Below are positions 34,825 to 44,631 of a DNA stretch of 64,000 nt, in pieces. Source of the stretch: Silene conica. Its lineage: Eukaryota; Streptophyta; Magnoliopsida; Caryophyllales; Caryophyllaceae. The notes beneath the pieces were generated by a model that was not told the origin of the DNA, made no database searches, and worked only from the letters and a program-made list of their open reading frames with translations. Position 1 is the first letter of the stretch. Every line of letters starts with the position of its first letter. The DNA lies in the NCBI GenBank assembly GCA_029255685.2, contig CM055312.2:52548202-52612201 (forward strand), read 5' to 3'. The translations under genes were made by a program, and so were the position numbers.

Positions 34825-35893
34825 TGTTGGAGCTTGTGTCCTCCACGTATAGTGTGATAACGTCATTGCACATACCCTTGTACGGACAAGTGGGAGATTG
34901 TTGGGGCTGGTGTCCTTGACAATTAAGTACAATGACTTATTAAAATCTCTTTAAGGATCACAAGGGCATACTTCTGTATTATTACCAGTTGATCCACGTT
35001 TATCAATAACGGTTGGCTTGCTAGATAAGTTTGACGTTATTGTCATACGGATGGCGGTGGTCAACTGGTCCCTATACGTCACACCTATAGGACACGTTTG
35101 AGAGATGTGAAGGTATGAAAATACAGTCACATTTTGCCGGATATGACTAAACGGTTAGTCAGAGGTATTGACTATTAAATTAGTCAATAAGATGTTGAGA
35201 ATTATTATTTAATACGGATTAAATAATTTTAGCTAATACGGATTACAAGATTAATTCGTAAATTAAATATAAACGGTTATATTTAATTAAATATTATATT
35301 CGCAAATTAATATAAACAGTTATATTAATTTAGGTAATTATACAATATCGTATTTTATCAGACCATTATTAATATATCGACTGTATTAATAACTGATAAC
35401 ATGTTACGATTTATAAATTAAACCCGTGAATAAATAATAGCTAATTGGGTCGAATCACGCATTAGGATAAGGTAAGAGTGGAAAGCCCACTCCTACCCAA
35501 ACCCTATTTCGGCCGGCCTCAGTTACAAAAGGAGGAGACTTCTCCTTTTGTCAACTACTCTTGTTGCACTGTAACATAATTCTCAAGTAAAATTAGGGTT
35601 TGAGAGCATTCTTCTCCCAAAACCTCAGATCTCACATCTAAAACCTCAAGGGCTCTCCCTATATTGCAAGGCAATTGGAGAGGATTTCTAGCACACGCGG
35701 CCACGTCTCAAACTAAGTCTTGGGTGCAAGTTATAGGAGGGAATTTGCATTAATTTCTGTTCTTAGGCCTTTTGCGCGAGGACTAAAGGTTGTACTTCTT
35801 TTCTCATGTTTTTAATCTTATGACGATATTCACAATTGCATATTTCATTATAATCCTGCAAATTTAGGGTGAATACGCGTTTTATTCCCCACA
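34825..35893 (+). repeat. 3' LTR of Copia B
   Basis: From TGTTGGAG to CCCCACA, 1069 bp. A second polypurine tract and TGTTGGGG start lie at 34884-34899, 74 bp inside. It reads in the direction of the interrupted Ulp1 exon that begins at 35894, so any outward promoter activity of this LTR would enter the gene. Confidence 0.95.
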
Positions 35894-37367
35894 TGGTGAA
35901 TACTGAGTTGATCTCCAGTTTCAACTGGTGCAACTTTATAAAAAAGAAATTGGCTGACCAAGTTCAGTCTTGGCAAAAGGAAGAGTTTGGGGTTAAACAG
36001 GTGAAAGAGAATTGGTTTGGTGGACCGATTATTCTGTTGCTCTTCATTTATCTAGACCGTTGTGTCTTTAAATCCCGCATTGTGAGTCGTCAATTTCCTA
36101 CGTTATCGACTTGGACAAAAGATGCTATATCCAAGAGAATTAAGGAGGAATTGAATGACCCAACTTCTAAGGAGAGAACTTTCGGCAGGGGTTCTGTTGA
36201 GCCTCCAATTGTCACCCGTGAGCAGCATGAACCTTTGCTTGCTATTGAGTTTGCAACAGCCAAGCAAGCACAAAAATCTAAATCATATGTTCAGCAAATT
36301 GTTGTTCGGCAACCTGAACAAGAAGAATCTGGAAAATCTGAACAACCCAAACATGAAGGAGAAACTGAAAAGCCTGGCATTTCTGAAGATAGCAGTGATG
36401 TGAAGCTTGTTACTAAACTTGCGAAGTCAGCAAAAGTAATGGCTCATGCTTTCATGAACTACAAAAGTCTTGTCAGTCAAGCTTCCGTCAAATTACCTTC
36501 GTCAGCAACAGTTTCTAAACTAGTTGCAGCTGTTGATGGTATTGCAGATGGATTTAGGTTGTCTCAACAAGATAATAATGAGCAGAATGAGGAGAATGTT
36601 GAGACAGCAAATAATGAGCAGAATGAGGATAGTGGGGAGATTGATGATAATTTGGAGAATGATGATAATGAGAAGCATAACGAGAAGGCGATTGTGGATG
36701 GTATTGGTGAGAATATTCATGAGGATGTGGATAATATTTATGGGTGGTCTGAAGCTGAATTGTTGGCGGCATTGGACATAATGGGTGACTCCTTTAAACC
36801 AATACATCCACATTTTTCACCACCAAAATCAGAAATGCCAACCTTTAGGCTCTTTCCAGTTGATGACCAGTTTTTATCTCAACCCTCTCAACCCGAACGT
36901 GAACCCTCTCAACCCGAACGTGAACGTGAACGTGAACCTGAACCTGAACCTGAACCTGAACGTGAACCTGAACCTGAACCTCAACTTGAACATTCAACAT
37001 GTTGTGATGAACCCGAACCCGATCGTTCAACATCTTGTGTTCAACCTAATCAGCCTGAACCTTCAACATCATATGTTCATGCTGAAGGACCTGGACAACC
37101 TTCTATGTCAACACCAGTGGTAGAGGATCATCCTGTGGTAGGGAGCAGTGATAAAAAGGTCATTGACGTAGGAGATACTCCGAATGTTTACAAGCGTCGA
37201 TCCAAAGGTGAATGTCATTCGCCTGTCAATCCAAAGGTGAAGAGGACCATAGTTCCATCAGAGGTCTATCGATCTCCGTATTTCCAAAGAAACATGAATA
37301 TTCTTAAGGGTTTTACTCAAGCGGAGAAGTCTGTATTGGATTTCATCTTTTTGGATTCATGTGAAAG
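35894..37367 (+). CDS. Large exon of the Ulp1-like gene
   Basis: An open exon of about 490 codons, ending at donor AAG|GTATTG. The N-terminal 100 residues (NTELISSFNWCNFIKKKLAD, then FGGPIILLLFIYLDRCVFKS) are the conserved part. After that come charged, low-complexity blocks: NEQNEEN repeats, an acidic run, and a hexanucleotide repeat (GAACCT, about 36891-36990) encoding Glu-Pro repeats. Near residue 440 there is a basic KRRSKGE segment that may be a nuclear signal. An ATG at 35893-35895 is formed by the last base of the LTR of B and the target duplication and is in frame. Confidence 0.75.
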
Positions 37368-37434
37368 GTATTGACTTATTTTATGAATTTTCAAACCTTG
37401 TATTTTAATATTTCAGCCTGTTTTATTAACATGT

Positions 37435-37870
37435 TTCACAATATAGCCTTCCAGTTTCACTTAATAAGCTTCTAGTTTCACAGAATAAGCTTCTTGTTTC
37501 ACAGCCCTTATTCTGTGAAACTAGAAGCTTATGTTGTGAAACTAAGCCCTTATTCTGTGAAATTTAAGAGTTTGTGTTTCACAATGTAAACTTCTTGTTT
37601 CACAGAATAAGCTTCTGGTTTCACAGGATAAGTTTCTAGTTTCACATGTTAAGCATCTAGTTTCACAGTTTCACAATTTCACAGTATGTCCTTCCAGTTT
37701 CACAGAATAAGCTGCTAGTTTCACAATGTAAGCTTCTAGTTTCACAGAATAAGGTTATTGTTTCACAAGTTAAGCATCGAGTTTCACAGTTTCACAATAT
37801 GTGCTTCCTGTTTCACAGAATAAGCATGCCGTTTCACAAGTTAAGCTTCTAGTTTCACAGTTTGGTAAAA
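37435..37870. repeat. Intronic minisatellite (TTTCACAGAATAAGCTTCTAG)
   Basis: About 18 copies of a 21-22 bp unit near CTTCTAGTTTCACAGAATAAG fill the first intron after the large exon. A few units in the middle (about 37505-37565) are in inverse orientation, so the transcript could fold. Shorter runs of the same unit occur in other introns (about 39300-39370 and 40125-40175) and downstream (about 40760-40985 and 41250-41300). Confidence 0.85.
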
Positions 37871-39751
37871 CTTACTAAAAATCAAAATACTCTTCTTTTT
37901 TAATTTTGATTGTATATTTAATACCATTTGAGGGTGTGACCTATGCTTTTAATGGCTGTTTCCAGTGACATTCTTTTCAAAAGTCAAACCCAGAAATTGA
38001 CAAGGAAGCAATTGACGAGTTTGTCTGAAAGTGATCAAGTATCTTCTGCTGTGATAGATGTTTGGTGTGAGTTTCTAAACAGTAGTGAGAGCTTGAGATC
38101 ACGAGATTCTGCTTGTCGTTCATTTGTGCCATACTCCACGCACAGTGTTAGTCTCTCTACCCATTTTCTATAATCCCATTTTACATGGTGTGCACTTATA
38201 ATCATTACTCACACATGATTCGATTTTTGTTCCAGTGTCTCGACAATGTTGATGTTGCTGCTACCCAATTAGTAAGTTTTTTTTATATTTGGTCTTATTA
38301 TATTCAAGCTTTAAGGTGGACTTGTCTTTTTTATTCATTGCATTTTTATCTGTTGTCTTCCAGATTTTGACTCCAATCATCTCTCCCGAATGCCCACCGT
38401 TCTTTTTTTGTTTTGATCTGAGACCGGAATCTTGCAAATGCCAAGTCATCCATGCTATGAAAGACACACCTGTTGATTATACTTCTTTTTTAAAACATAC
38501 GGTACATCTATTTTACCTATTTTGGGACTCGTTCTTACTCCATTACCTTACTAATTTCTCTTTGTAATTACTCTTTTGTTCATACAGCAACACAGGCTCA
38601 TCAACCTTCTTCAATCAAAGTTCCCAGCAGTGACAAGTATTGCTTCAATGACGATTCCAGAAGTGTTTATCCCAAAATCAAATCTGAAATCCTCACAAAT
38701 TGATAATGGCCTCTATCTGCTGAACATAATGGAGAATTACAAAGGGAGCAAAAATAATTCTGTAATAACCATAAATACTGTAAGATTGATTTTCAACATC
38801 TAATTTAATTTCTATACAATTGCCACAACTTTATTTCCTAGTTTTTCTAAAACCCATTTTGTTTGCATCAATAGGAAACTCAGCGCAAGCGTTTTGCATT
38901 GCGGGTGTGCTATCATATTGTTACATGTTCTGTTAACCTGTCCAAAGAAATAGTCACAAAAGAACAAAAGATGCACTAGAATCGAGTTCCTCTATGACAC
39001 CACCTTTTACTGAGAATGAATTGGTGGCTTGTGTTGGGAGAAGAACAATCGCAACCAAATAATAATGTCATACTTTTTCTTTGATTTCTTGAATTATGTT
39101 TTTTTAAATTGTGTGAGATATATTGACTAATTGCATTTTGTTCAATAATTAAGTGAGGTTCTGGTGTCCACTCCGTGGATGGAAGTCACTAGAGATGCTT
39201 TGCAGACCCTTAATTCGCGTGGTCTTATTATGGATCAGGTAAGTATTATTTTCCCATTCCTGACCATGTTTCTTTTTTTACATGGTTCCTTATTTGGTGA
39301 ATCTCAGACCTTATTCTGTGAATCTTAGAGGTTTTTTTGTGAAACTTGATGGTGAATTCGTGAAATTGGATGCTTCATTTTGTGCACGTTTTATTTGTAG
39401 ATCATTGATATTGTTGGGATTAAGCGCACAATTGGTAAAACAAATGTGATTTACTTGCCAACGACAGTATATGTGAGCTTCAAATCCTTCAGATGTTGAT
39501 ATTTAAGTGTTTTTCATTCTGAAAGTTGCTCATCCAGAGACTAAAATTGCCTTTTTTGTGTCATTCAGGCTCTTAATGCAGATACTAACCCAGAGATTTG
39601 GGGTCAATATATAAAGTCCTCATACACTCCAGTAGATGGTAGCCAGATTGTTTTGGTCAGATCCTTCAGTTCTGCTATTCATTTTGTTATTTATTTACTG
39701 TCATTCATGTGTGTTTTTTGATTGATTATTCTTATACATTTACTATCTCAG

Positions 39752-40297
39752 GTTTTTATCCCTTTGCATAGCGAAACATTGAAGCATTGGTGGGCTTGTA
39801 TTTGCGACATAAAGAAGCAAAAAAATTACATCCTTGACTCATCCATGGATATAAAAGTGGATGAAGAAAACAACAAGGCCATGGACATTGTATGATTTTT
39901 TGTCCAAAATATTGTAGAGTTTTTGTTTTAGTATACCCCAAAATATATTTTTGATCTTTTATTGTCCTTTTCTTCTCAGTTGTACAATGTTGCAACTATT
40001 TTGGGAGATTCGTACAAATCTTTGAAGAACATGCACATGCATGATGTTGTCAATCTCGAAGTGACTCAACAAAAAACGGGGTGCGTAGTTTGACTTGTTT
40101 TGTTAAACTTAGTCTGTGATCATTTGTTGAATCTCAGACCTTGTTCAGTGAATCTCAGACCTTATTCTGTGAAACTTTGTTACACTCATAAGTGCTCAAA
40201 TGTTTTTTTGTCTAGTTATGATTGTGGAGTCTTTCTGCTAAAGTGGTTGAGTGCATTGGAAGATCAGAGTTTATGGACGAACAGTGACTATTTTGAG
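39752..40297 (+). CDS. Catalytic exons of the Ulp1-like protease
   Basis: Three exons (39752-39889, 39980-40080, 40216-40297) carry the C48 core. The first has VFIPLHSETLKHWWACICDI and YILDSSMD, giving catalytic His and Asp. The second ends in VTQQKTG and the third begins YDCGVFLLKWLSA, giving Gln and Cys at the usual six-residue distance. The split glycine codon (GG|T) joins exactly across a GTGCGT donor and a TCTAG acceptor. All four key positions are unchanged, which argues that this part decayed little or only recently. Confidence 0.85.
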
Positions 40298-40605
40298 GTG
40301 AGTTCATTACTATATGAAAATAAAGCCGTGCATTCCACCAATATTAGCATGAATACACTTCATTAATAATATACGTCACTCTATGCAGGATTTGGTAGAG
40401 TATCGAAAGTCGATCATGTTGGAACTTCTTATGTGGAATGAGAATACTGCCAGGTCTTACTTTGTGAATCTACACATTAAAGTTTTAAATTCTTAATTCC
40501 TTGGCTGAATATATTGTAATATGTATATTGTAGTTGTTTTGGTTGTATAGGTCTTCCCTTGTTAAACCGAAAAAGCAAAAAATGAAGCTAAAGCCTGTCA
40601 ATTGA

Positions 40606-41047
40606 AGGACTGTTTTTGTGAATGAATTGTATCTGATTCTCATGCTGTTGGGGACCATGCTGTTTGGGATAATGTCCCTTCCCACGTTGGTGAAACCGAC
40701 GTTGTCAATCTTGAAGTTTCCTCAAGAAAAAACAAGGTGTGTAGTTTTGTTAAACTTAGTCAGTCATCATTTGGTGAGTCTCAAACCTTATTCAGTGAAT
40801 CTCAGCACTTAGCATTCACCAAAACTGCTTCTAGTTTCACAAGTTAAGCTTCTAGTTTCACAATTTATGACCTTAGGTTTCACAAAATAAGAAAACTTAT
40901 TCTGTGAATGTCAGGTCTTCTTCTGTGAATCTAGAAGCTTAACTTGTGAAACTAAACCCTTAATCTGTGAATCTGGAGATTTGATGGATTTTATGTCTTT
41001 ATAGAGTTATATTGCTTCTCATTGCTTGATTTTAACTCCACTTGTAG
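40606..41047 (+). other. Downstream region with partial duplication
   Basis: Follows the Ulp1-like stop. Bases about 40715-40805 resemble about 40055-40165 (end of the exon with the catalytic Gln plus the following intron), so part of the gene appears duplicated in tandem. The rest is TTTCACA-type minisatellite. No coding exon is supported. Confidence 0.5.
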
Positions 41048-41148
41048 ATGATGAAAACGATGAAAACGAGATGGCCGAGTCATTGCAACTGGACTTCGAC
41101 ATTGTTAAGGCTGCAACAAATAATTTTTCGAAATTGTGGACAAGGTGA
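41048..41148 (+). pseudogene. Receptor-like kinase exon fragment (CRK type)
   Basis: After an acceptor-like TTGTAG the sequence reads DDENDENEMAESLQLDF, then DIVKAATNNFS, then leaves the match and meets a stop. ESLQ.DF..I.AATNNFS is the start of the kinase exon of plant cysteine-rich (DUF26) receptor-like kinases, just before the glycine loop, and in those genes an intron border lies at this point. Only about 25 residues remain. It is best explained as a gene fragment captured with its splice acceptor, for example by a Mutator-like element. No function is expected. Confidence 0.7.
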
Positions 41149-41390
41149 AAAGGAATTCCAGTCAGAAGAACTTGGTGAAATGTGTTTTTGTTGTAATGTT
41201 TTTGTAGCTGTAAATTGACGTTGTAAATTTTGAAGTTGTAATCTAGCCATCTAGTTTCACAAAATAAGCATGTAGTTTCACAAAAAAAGGTCCTACATTC
41301 ACGAAATACAAAAAGCGATCAATATATTCAACAAAATTGAGCAGAAATTGAATCAGAAAATAATAATGTAAACGAGAAAAAACGACATAC

Positions 41391-41442
41391 CTGATTCAAT
41401 AGTAATATTATCATCAACCGTGGTGATATCTAGATTCTCCAT
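41391..41442 (-). pseudogene. Convergent first coding exon, unassigned
   Basis: On the minus strand an ATG opens MENLDITTVDDNITIES, ending at donor CAG|GTATGT (41390). Upstream is an acceptor TTTTGCAG at about 41454 and, about 140 bp further, a donor-like CAG|GTAATTTG (about 41594), so it looks like a first coding exon behind a 5' untranslated exon with its own intron. No further exon is recognised downstream; the intron runs into the same TTTCACA minisatellite. I do not recognise the protein. A start of a Mutator/FAR1-type transposase gene would fit the convergent layout but is not shown by sequence. Confidence 0.45.
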
Positions 41443-41987
41443 AGCTATTAGAGCTGCAAAATAATCGAAAAGAATGTCATAAGTAGTATGAAGTCGAGAG
41501 GTAAAGAAAATCGTGAGAAAAATTGATCAAATTCAAACAATCGCATGAAATTCGAACAATCGTTGAAAATTCGAAGAATCAAATTATCAAATTACCTGAA
41601 AATTAGTCTTAATCTTCTTCCAAAATCAATTGAATTGAATTTGTATGCAAAATCGATGGAATTTACGAACAATCGGAGGAAACTGGAAGAAGGAACAAAT
41701 CGATTTGCGTTGAATTTGAGGTTTTTTTTTGTCGTAAAGAGTTTTCAAGGTTAGAGAGAGAGAGTGTATTTGGGTTGGGTTTAATTATGTTTTTATTATT
41801 TTTCGTGAGAGAAAGTTTTTTGGCCCAAATGACAAGATTTGGTTTGACCCTAATTTTCAGCCCACAGTGAATAATTCGCAAGGAAGTCGGCCCAACAACA
41901 TTAGCAAACCTGAATTTGGCCCAAACAGGTTGTGGATGCGTGAGGTTCGGCGGCCTCACCGTAATAGGCGGCCTCACGTGATCCTGC

Positions 41988-41990
<3 letters not shown>
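41443..41990. other. Probable 5' flank of the convergent exon
   Basis: AT-rich on the left (untranslated exon and intron of the minus-strand gene fragment), then GGCCCAA motifs (about 41820, 41890, 41917) and GGCGGCCTCAC repeats near 41950-41977. The end, CTCACGTGATCCTGCTTC followed by a TA run, resembles the end of the MITE at 55260-55276. Confidence 0.4.

Positions 41991-42065
<75 letters not shown>
41991..42065. repeat. TA and GA microsatellite
   Basis: About 58 bp of (TA)n passes directly into (GA)n. It borders the MITE that follows. Confidence 0.95.
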
Positions 42066-42944
42066 TTTGGATCACATGAGTCCACCCTAAATATTTGAGT
42101 CCTTGAGTCTAACAATGATATCATAAGTTATATAAAAAAGTATCACGTTTTTTCAATATCAAATTTTTTTCCTTTTTCTGTTTTTTCTTTTTCAATATTA
42201 TTTTTTTCTCCTTTTTTTGCCTTTTCTTTTAAAATGACATTTTCTTTATTAAAAAAATTCCTTTTTTCAGTATACACTTTTTTTAAAACAAACAAGTTTT
42301 TTTTTTTAATAAAAAAACGTTTTTTCTCGAATTTTTTTTTTCATGACTATATGACAAGTTACTCAATACAATATCACCGGTTTTTCAAAATAATATCACA
42401 AAAAAAAAAATTCGAGAAAAAATATTTCGCAAAAAAATTCGAGAGAAAAAATTGAAAAAAAAATTTGAAAAAATATTTCCGGGAAAAAAATTTCGTGATA
42501 TTGTTTAATATAGTTCGTGATATTGTTTAACAAAAGGCGTTTTTTCTCGAAAGTTTTTTCGATTTTTTTTCATTACAATATCACAAGTTACTCAATACAA
42601 TATCACCGGTTCTTCAAAATAATATCACAAAAAAGAAAATTCTGAAAAAAAATTAGAGAAAAAAAATTCGAGAAAAATTGAAAAAAAAGACTTTGAAAAA
42701 AAAAATTTCGGTAAAAAAAGTTTTGGAAAAAGTTTCTTGATATTGTTTTATATAGTGCGTGATATTGTTTCCTGTGATATTGTTTCCTGTGATATTGTAT
42801 TGAAAAGGTTGTGATATTGTAGACTTTGTAATGTAAAGAAAACATGATATGTTTTAATACAACTTGTGATACTCTAAATGGACTCATGGACTCAAATATT
42901 TAGGTGGACTCACCGGATCCTGTCTCTCTCTCTCTCTCCCCCCC

Positions 42945-42962
<18 letters not shown>
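42049..42962. mobile_element. MITE-like element with terminal inverted repeats
   Basis: About 0.9 kb with inverted ends. GGATCACATGAGTCCACC and TAAATATTTGAGTCC (42069-42104) match the reverse complement of the right end (42874-42925: GGACTCATGGACTCAAATAT, TTAGGTGGACTCACCGGATC). The interior is A/T homopolymer with several 'AATATCAC' boxes and no gene. It is bordered by GA/CT and TA runs, consistent with insertion at TA. A partial relative is at 54813-55276. Confidence 0.75.
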
Positions 42963-42983
<21 letters not shown>

Positions 42984-44389
42984 GATTTAGGATCAGGTGA
43001 GAACGATTATACGGTGCGTACGGTGAGAACGAGTCACGTCCGTTGGATTAAAACACAATCAACGGTTAAGAAATACCCACAACCCACATTCTAGATAGAT
43101 TTTTTGACGGAGTAGATAATTTTTTTTTTACCTTTTTACACAAAGTTAGATACATTTTTTTACGGAGTAAATACTTTTGTTTTTACCTTTTTACGTAAAC
43201 CTATATACATTTTTTTGACGGAGTAGATATATTTTTTTTTATTTTTTTACGTAAACCTAGATACATTTTTTGACGGAGTAGATACATTTTTTTTTACTTT
43301 TTTTACATAAACCTAGATACATTTTTTGAAGGAGTGAGTATATACATTTTTTTTACTTTTTTTACATAAGCCTAGATACATTTTTGTAGTAGATACATTT
43401 TTGTAGCAGATACATTTTTTTTCACTTTTTTACGTAAACCTAGATAAATTTTTTGACGAAATAGATACATTTTTTTTACTTTTTTTACATAAACCTAGAT
43501 ACATTTTTTGAAGGAGTAGATACATTTTTTTTACTTTTTTTTACATAAACCTAGATACATTTTTTGAAGGAGTAGATACATTTTTTTTTTATTTTTTTAC
43601 GTAAACCTAGATACATTTTTTGACAGAGTAAATAAATTTTTTTACTTAAAGTTCGATATATTTTTTGACGGATTAAATACATTTTTTACTTTTTTTTACA
43701 TAAACCTAGATACATTTTTTGGCAGAGTAGATACATTTTTTTACTTAAACCTAGATACATTTTTTGACGAGGTAGATACATTTTTTTTTTACTTTTTTAC
43801 ATAAACCTAGTTACGTTTTTTGACGGGGTAGACACATTTTTATTTAAACCTAGATACATTTTTTTACGATACATTTTTTTACATTTTTACATAAAGCTAG
43901 ATATATTTTTTGATGGGGTATATACATTTTTTTTACTTAAACTTAGATATATTTTATGACGGAGTAGATACATTTCGGAGACTCTTCTCTGGCACGCGCC
44001 TAAAAGAGAAAATGTATGTTTTTCGTCTGCTGCAAAAGTGCCCAGTGGTTCGAAAAATCCCATTTAGCGATCGTCTTCATAGGAAAATCCCATGTCACGA
44101 CCTCCGAAGGTTACGGCTCCATGGAGAGGACAAAGAAGACTGTATTATCTTTATAGGAATAATATAGATAGTAAGGGTTCATCAGACCGCTGGTAGTTTA
44201 TTTTGCCTACTACTATGAAAGTATTATTGAGCTGTCTTTTATTGTACTTCCAGTATTTCACTCAATTAGCCTCATTAACCCACTTTCAGTTTAATTGATA
44301 ACCTTTAATATCATTCGTTCATTCCTCTTCATCCAAGGGATAAGGGTCGTTCTCACCGTATGCACCGAATGATCGTTCTCACCGGATCA
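42984..44389. mobile_element. Second MITE-like element (GGTGAGAACGA ends)
   Basis: Left end GGTGAGAACGATTATACGG then TGCGTACGGTGAGAACGA (42997-43032) matches the reverse complement of the right end (about 44348-44385). The interior holds a 50-60 bp tandem repeat (43085-43975) and about 300 bp of AT-rich DNA. There is no transposase. A similar end lies at 44382-44415 in inverse orientation and another at about 55834-55860, so several copies of this family are present. Confidence 0.65.
43085..43975. repeat. Tandem repeat (CCTAGATACATTTTTTGACGGAGTAG)
   Basis: About 15 imperfect units of 50-60 bp, each with AAACCTAGATACATTTTTT, GACGGAGTAGATACA and a T-rich stretch. The units differ in T-run length and small changes. 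It lies wholly inside the MITE-like element. Confidence 0.85.
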
Positions 44390-44631
44390 TTCGGTGCAGA
44401 CGGTGAGAACGACGCTCCTCCATTAGATGAGAGTTAATTGAAAGGCTGAGATTAAATTTTAAATTAAACCAATCAAGCTAAATACTAGTACATCAAGTTC
44501 CTACTAGTTATCCTGTAGACTGTACACACAGTTTCGACAATTGAAGGAAAGTTGTTTGACTCAAAAAGGATTGCAATATCTTCGGTAACACTTGAGTCTC
44601 TTCTTGCTCCTCTGAATTATGCATCTACTTC
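44390..44631. other. MITE-like end and spacer before the array
   Basis: Begins with an inverted MITE end (44382-44415, ATTCGGTGCAGACGGTGAGA). It continues as AT-rich DNA without a gene up to the first minisatellite unit. Confidence 0.5.

Larger units (their letters stand above)
27193..35893 (+). mobile_element. Copia element B, looks whole
   Basis: Plus-strand Ty1/Copia element of 8701 bp inside an exon of the Ulp1-like gene. LTRs are 27193-28256 (1064 bp) and 34825-35893 (1069 bp). The target duplication TGGTG is at 27188-27192 and 35894-35898. The primer site TGGTATCAGAGC is at 28259-28270, and a purine tract (GACAAGTGGGAGTT) lies before the 3' LTR. By eye the LTRs differ by four substitutions and one 5-bp length difference, about 0.4%, so the insertion is a few hundred thousand years old at most by usual plant rates. 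It looks whole: a single polyprotein frame of 1343 codons. Confidence 0.95.
35894..40605 (+). pseudogene. Ulp1/SENP-like cysteine protease gene (C48), interrupted
   Basis: Proteases of this family cut SUMO from its precursor or from targets in the nucleus. I read 14 exons with GT-AG borders: 35894-37367, 37966-38146, 38236-38271, 38364-38501, 38588-38779, 38875 to about 38979, 39154-39238, 39401-39472, 39569-39655, 39752-39889, 39980-40080, 40216-40297, 40389-40453 and 40551-40605. The catalytic residues are present: His in KHWWACICD, Asp in YILDSS, Gln six residues before Cys in QQKTGYDCGVF (split across two exons). The large first exon encodes FNWCNFIKKKL, GPIILLLFIYLDRCVF and a long acidic, Gln/Glu/Pro-rich linker. 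The exon near 38875 meets an in-frame stop at 38977-38979 unless splicing differs. Copia B and Gypsy D split the first exon. Plant Ulp1-like genes of this kind are often spread by Mutator-like elements. Confidence 0.8.

Noticed and set aside
34586-34873. 95-codon minus-strand frame conserved at four places (about 1817, 34586, 47027, 60480)
   Set aside because: It lies across the 3' untranslated part and LTR start of sister Copia copies. It is conserved because the copies are recent, and it shows no protein features.
35869-35892. An upstream start inside the LTR of Copia B for the Ulp1 frame
   Set aside because: The 24 bp before 35893 are LTR sequence and use a non-ATG start. The ATG at the junction (35893) is the only plausible new start.
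36520-37123. Frames on both strands inside the large Ulp1 exon with MNMN or VQVQV-type repeats
   Set aside because: Shadows of the acidic and Glu-Pro repeat region of the true exon.
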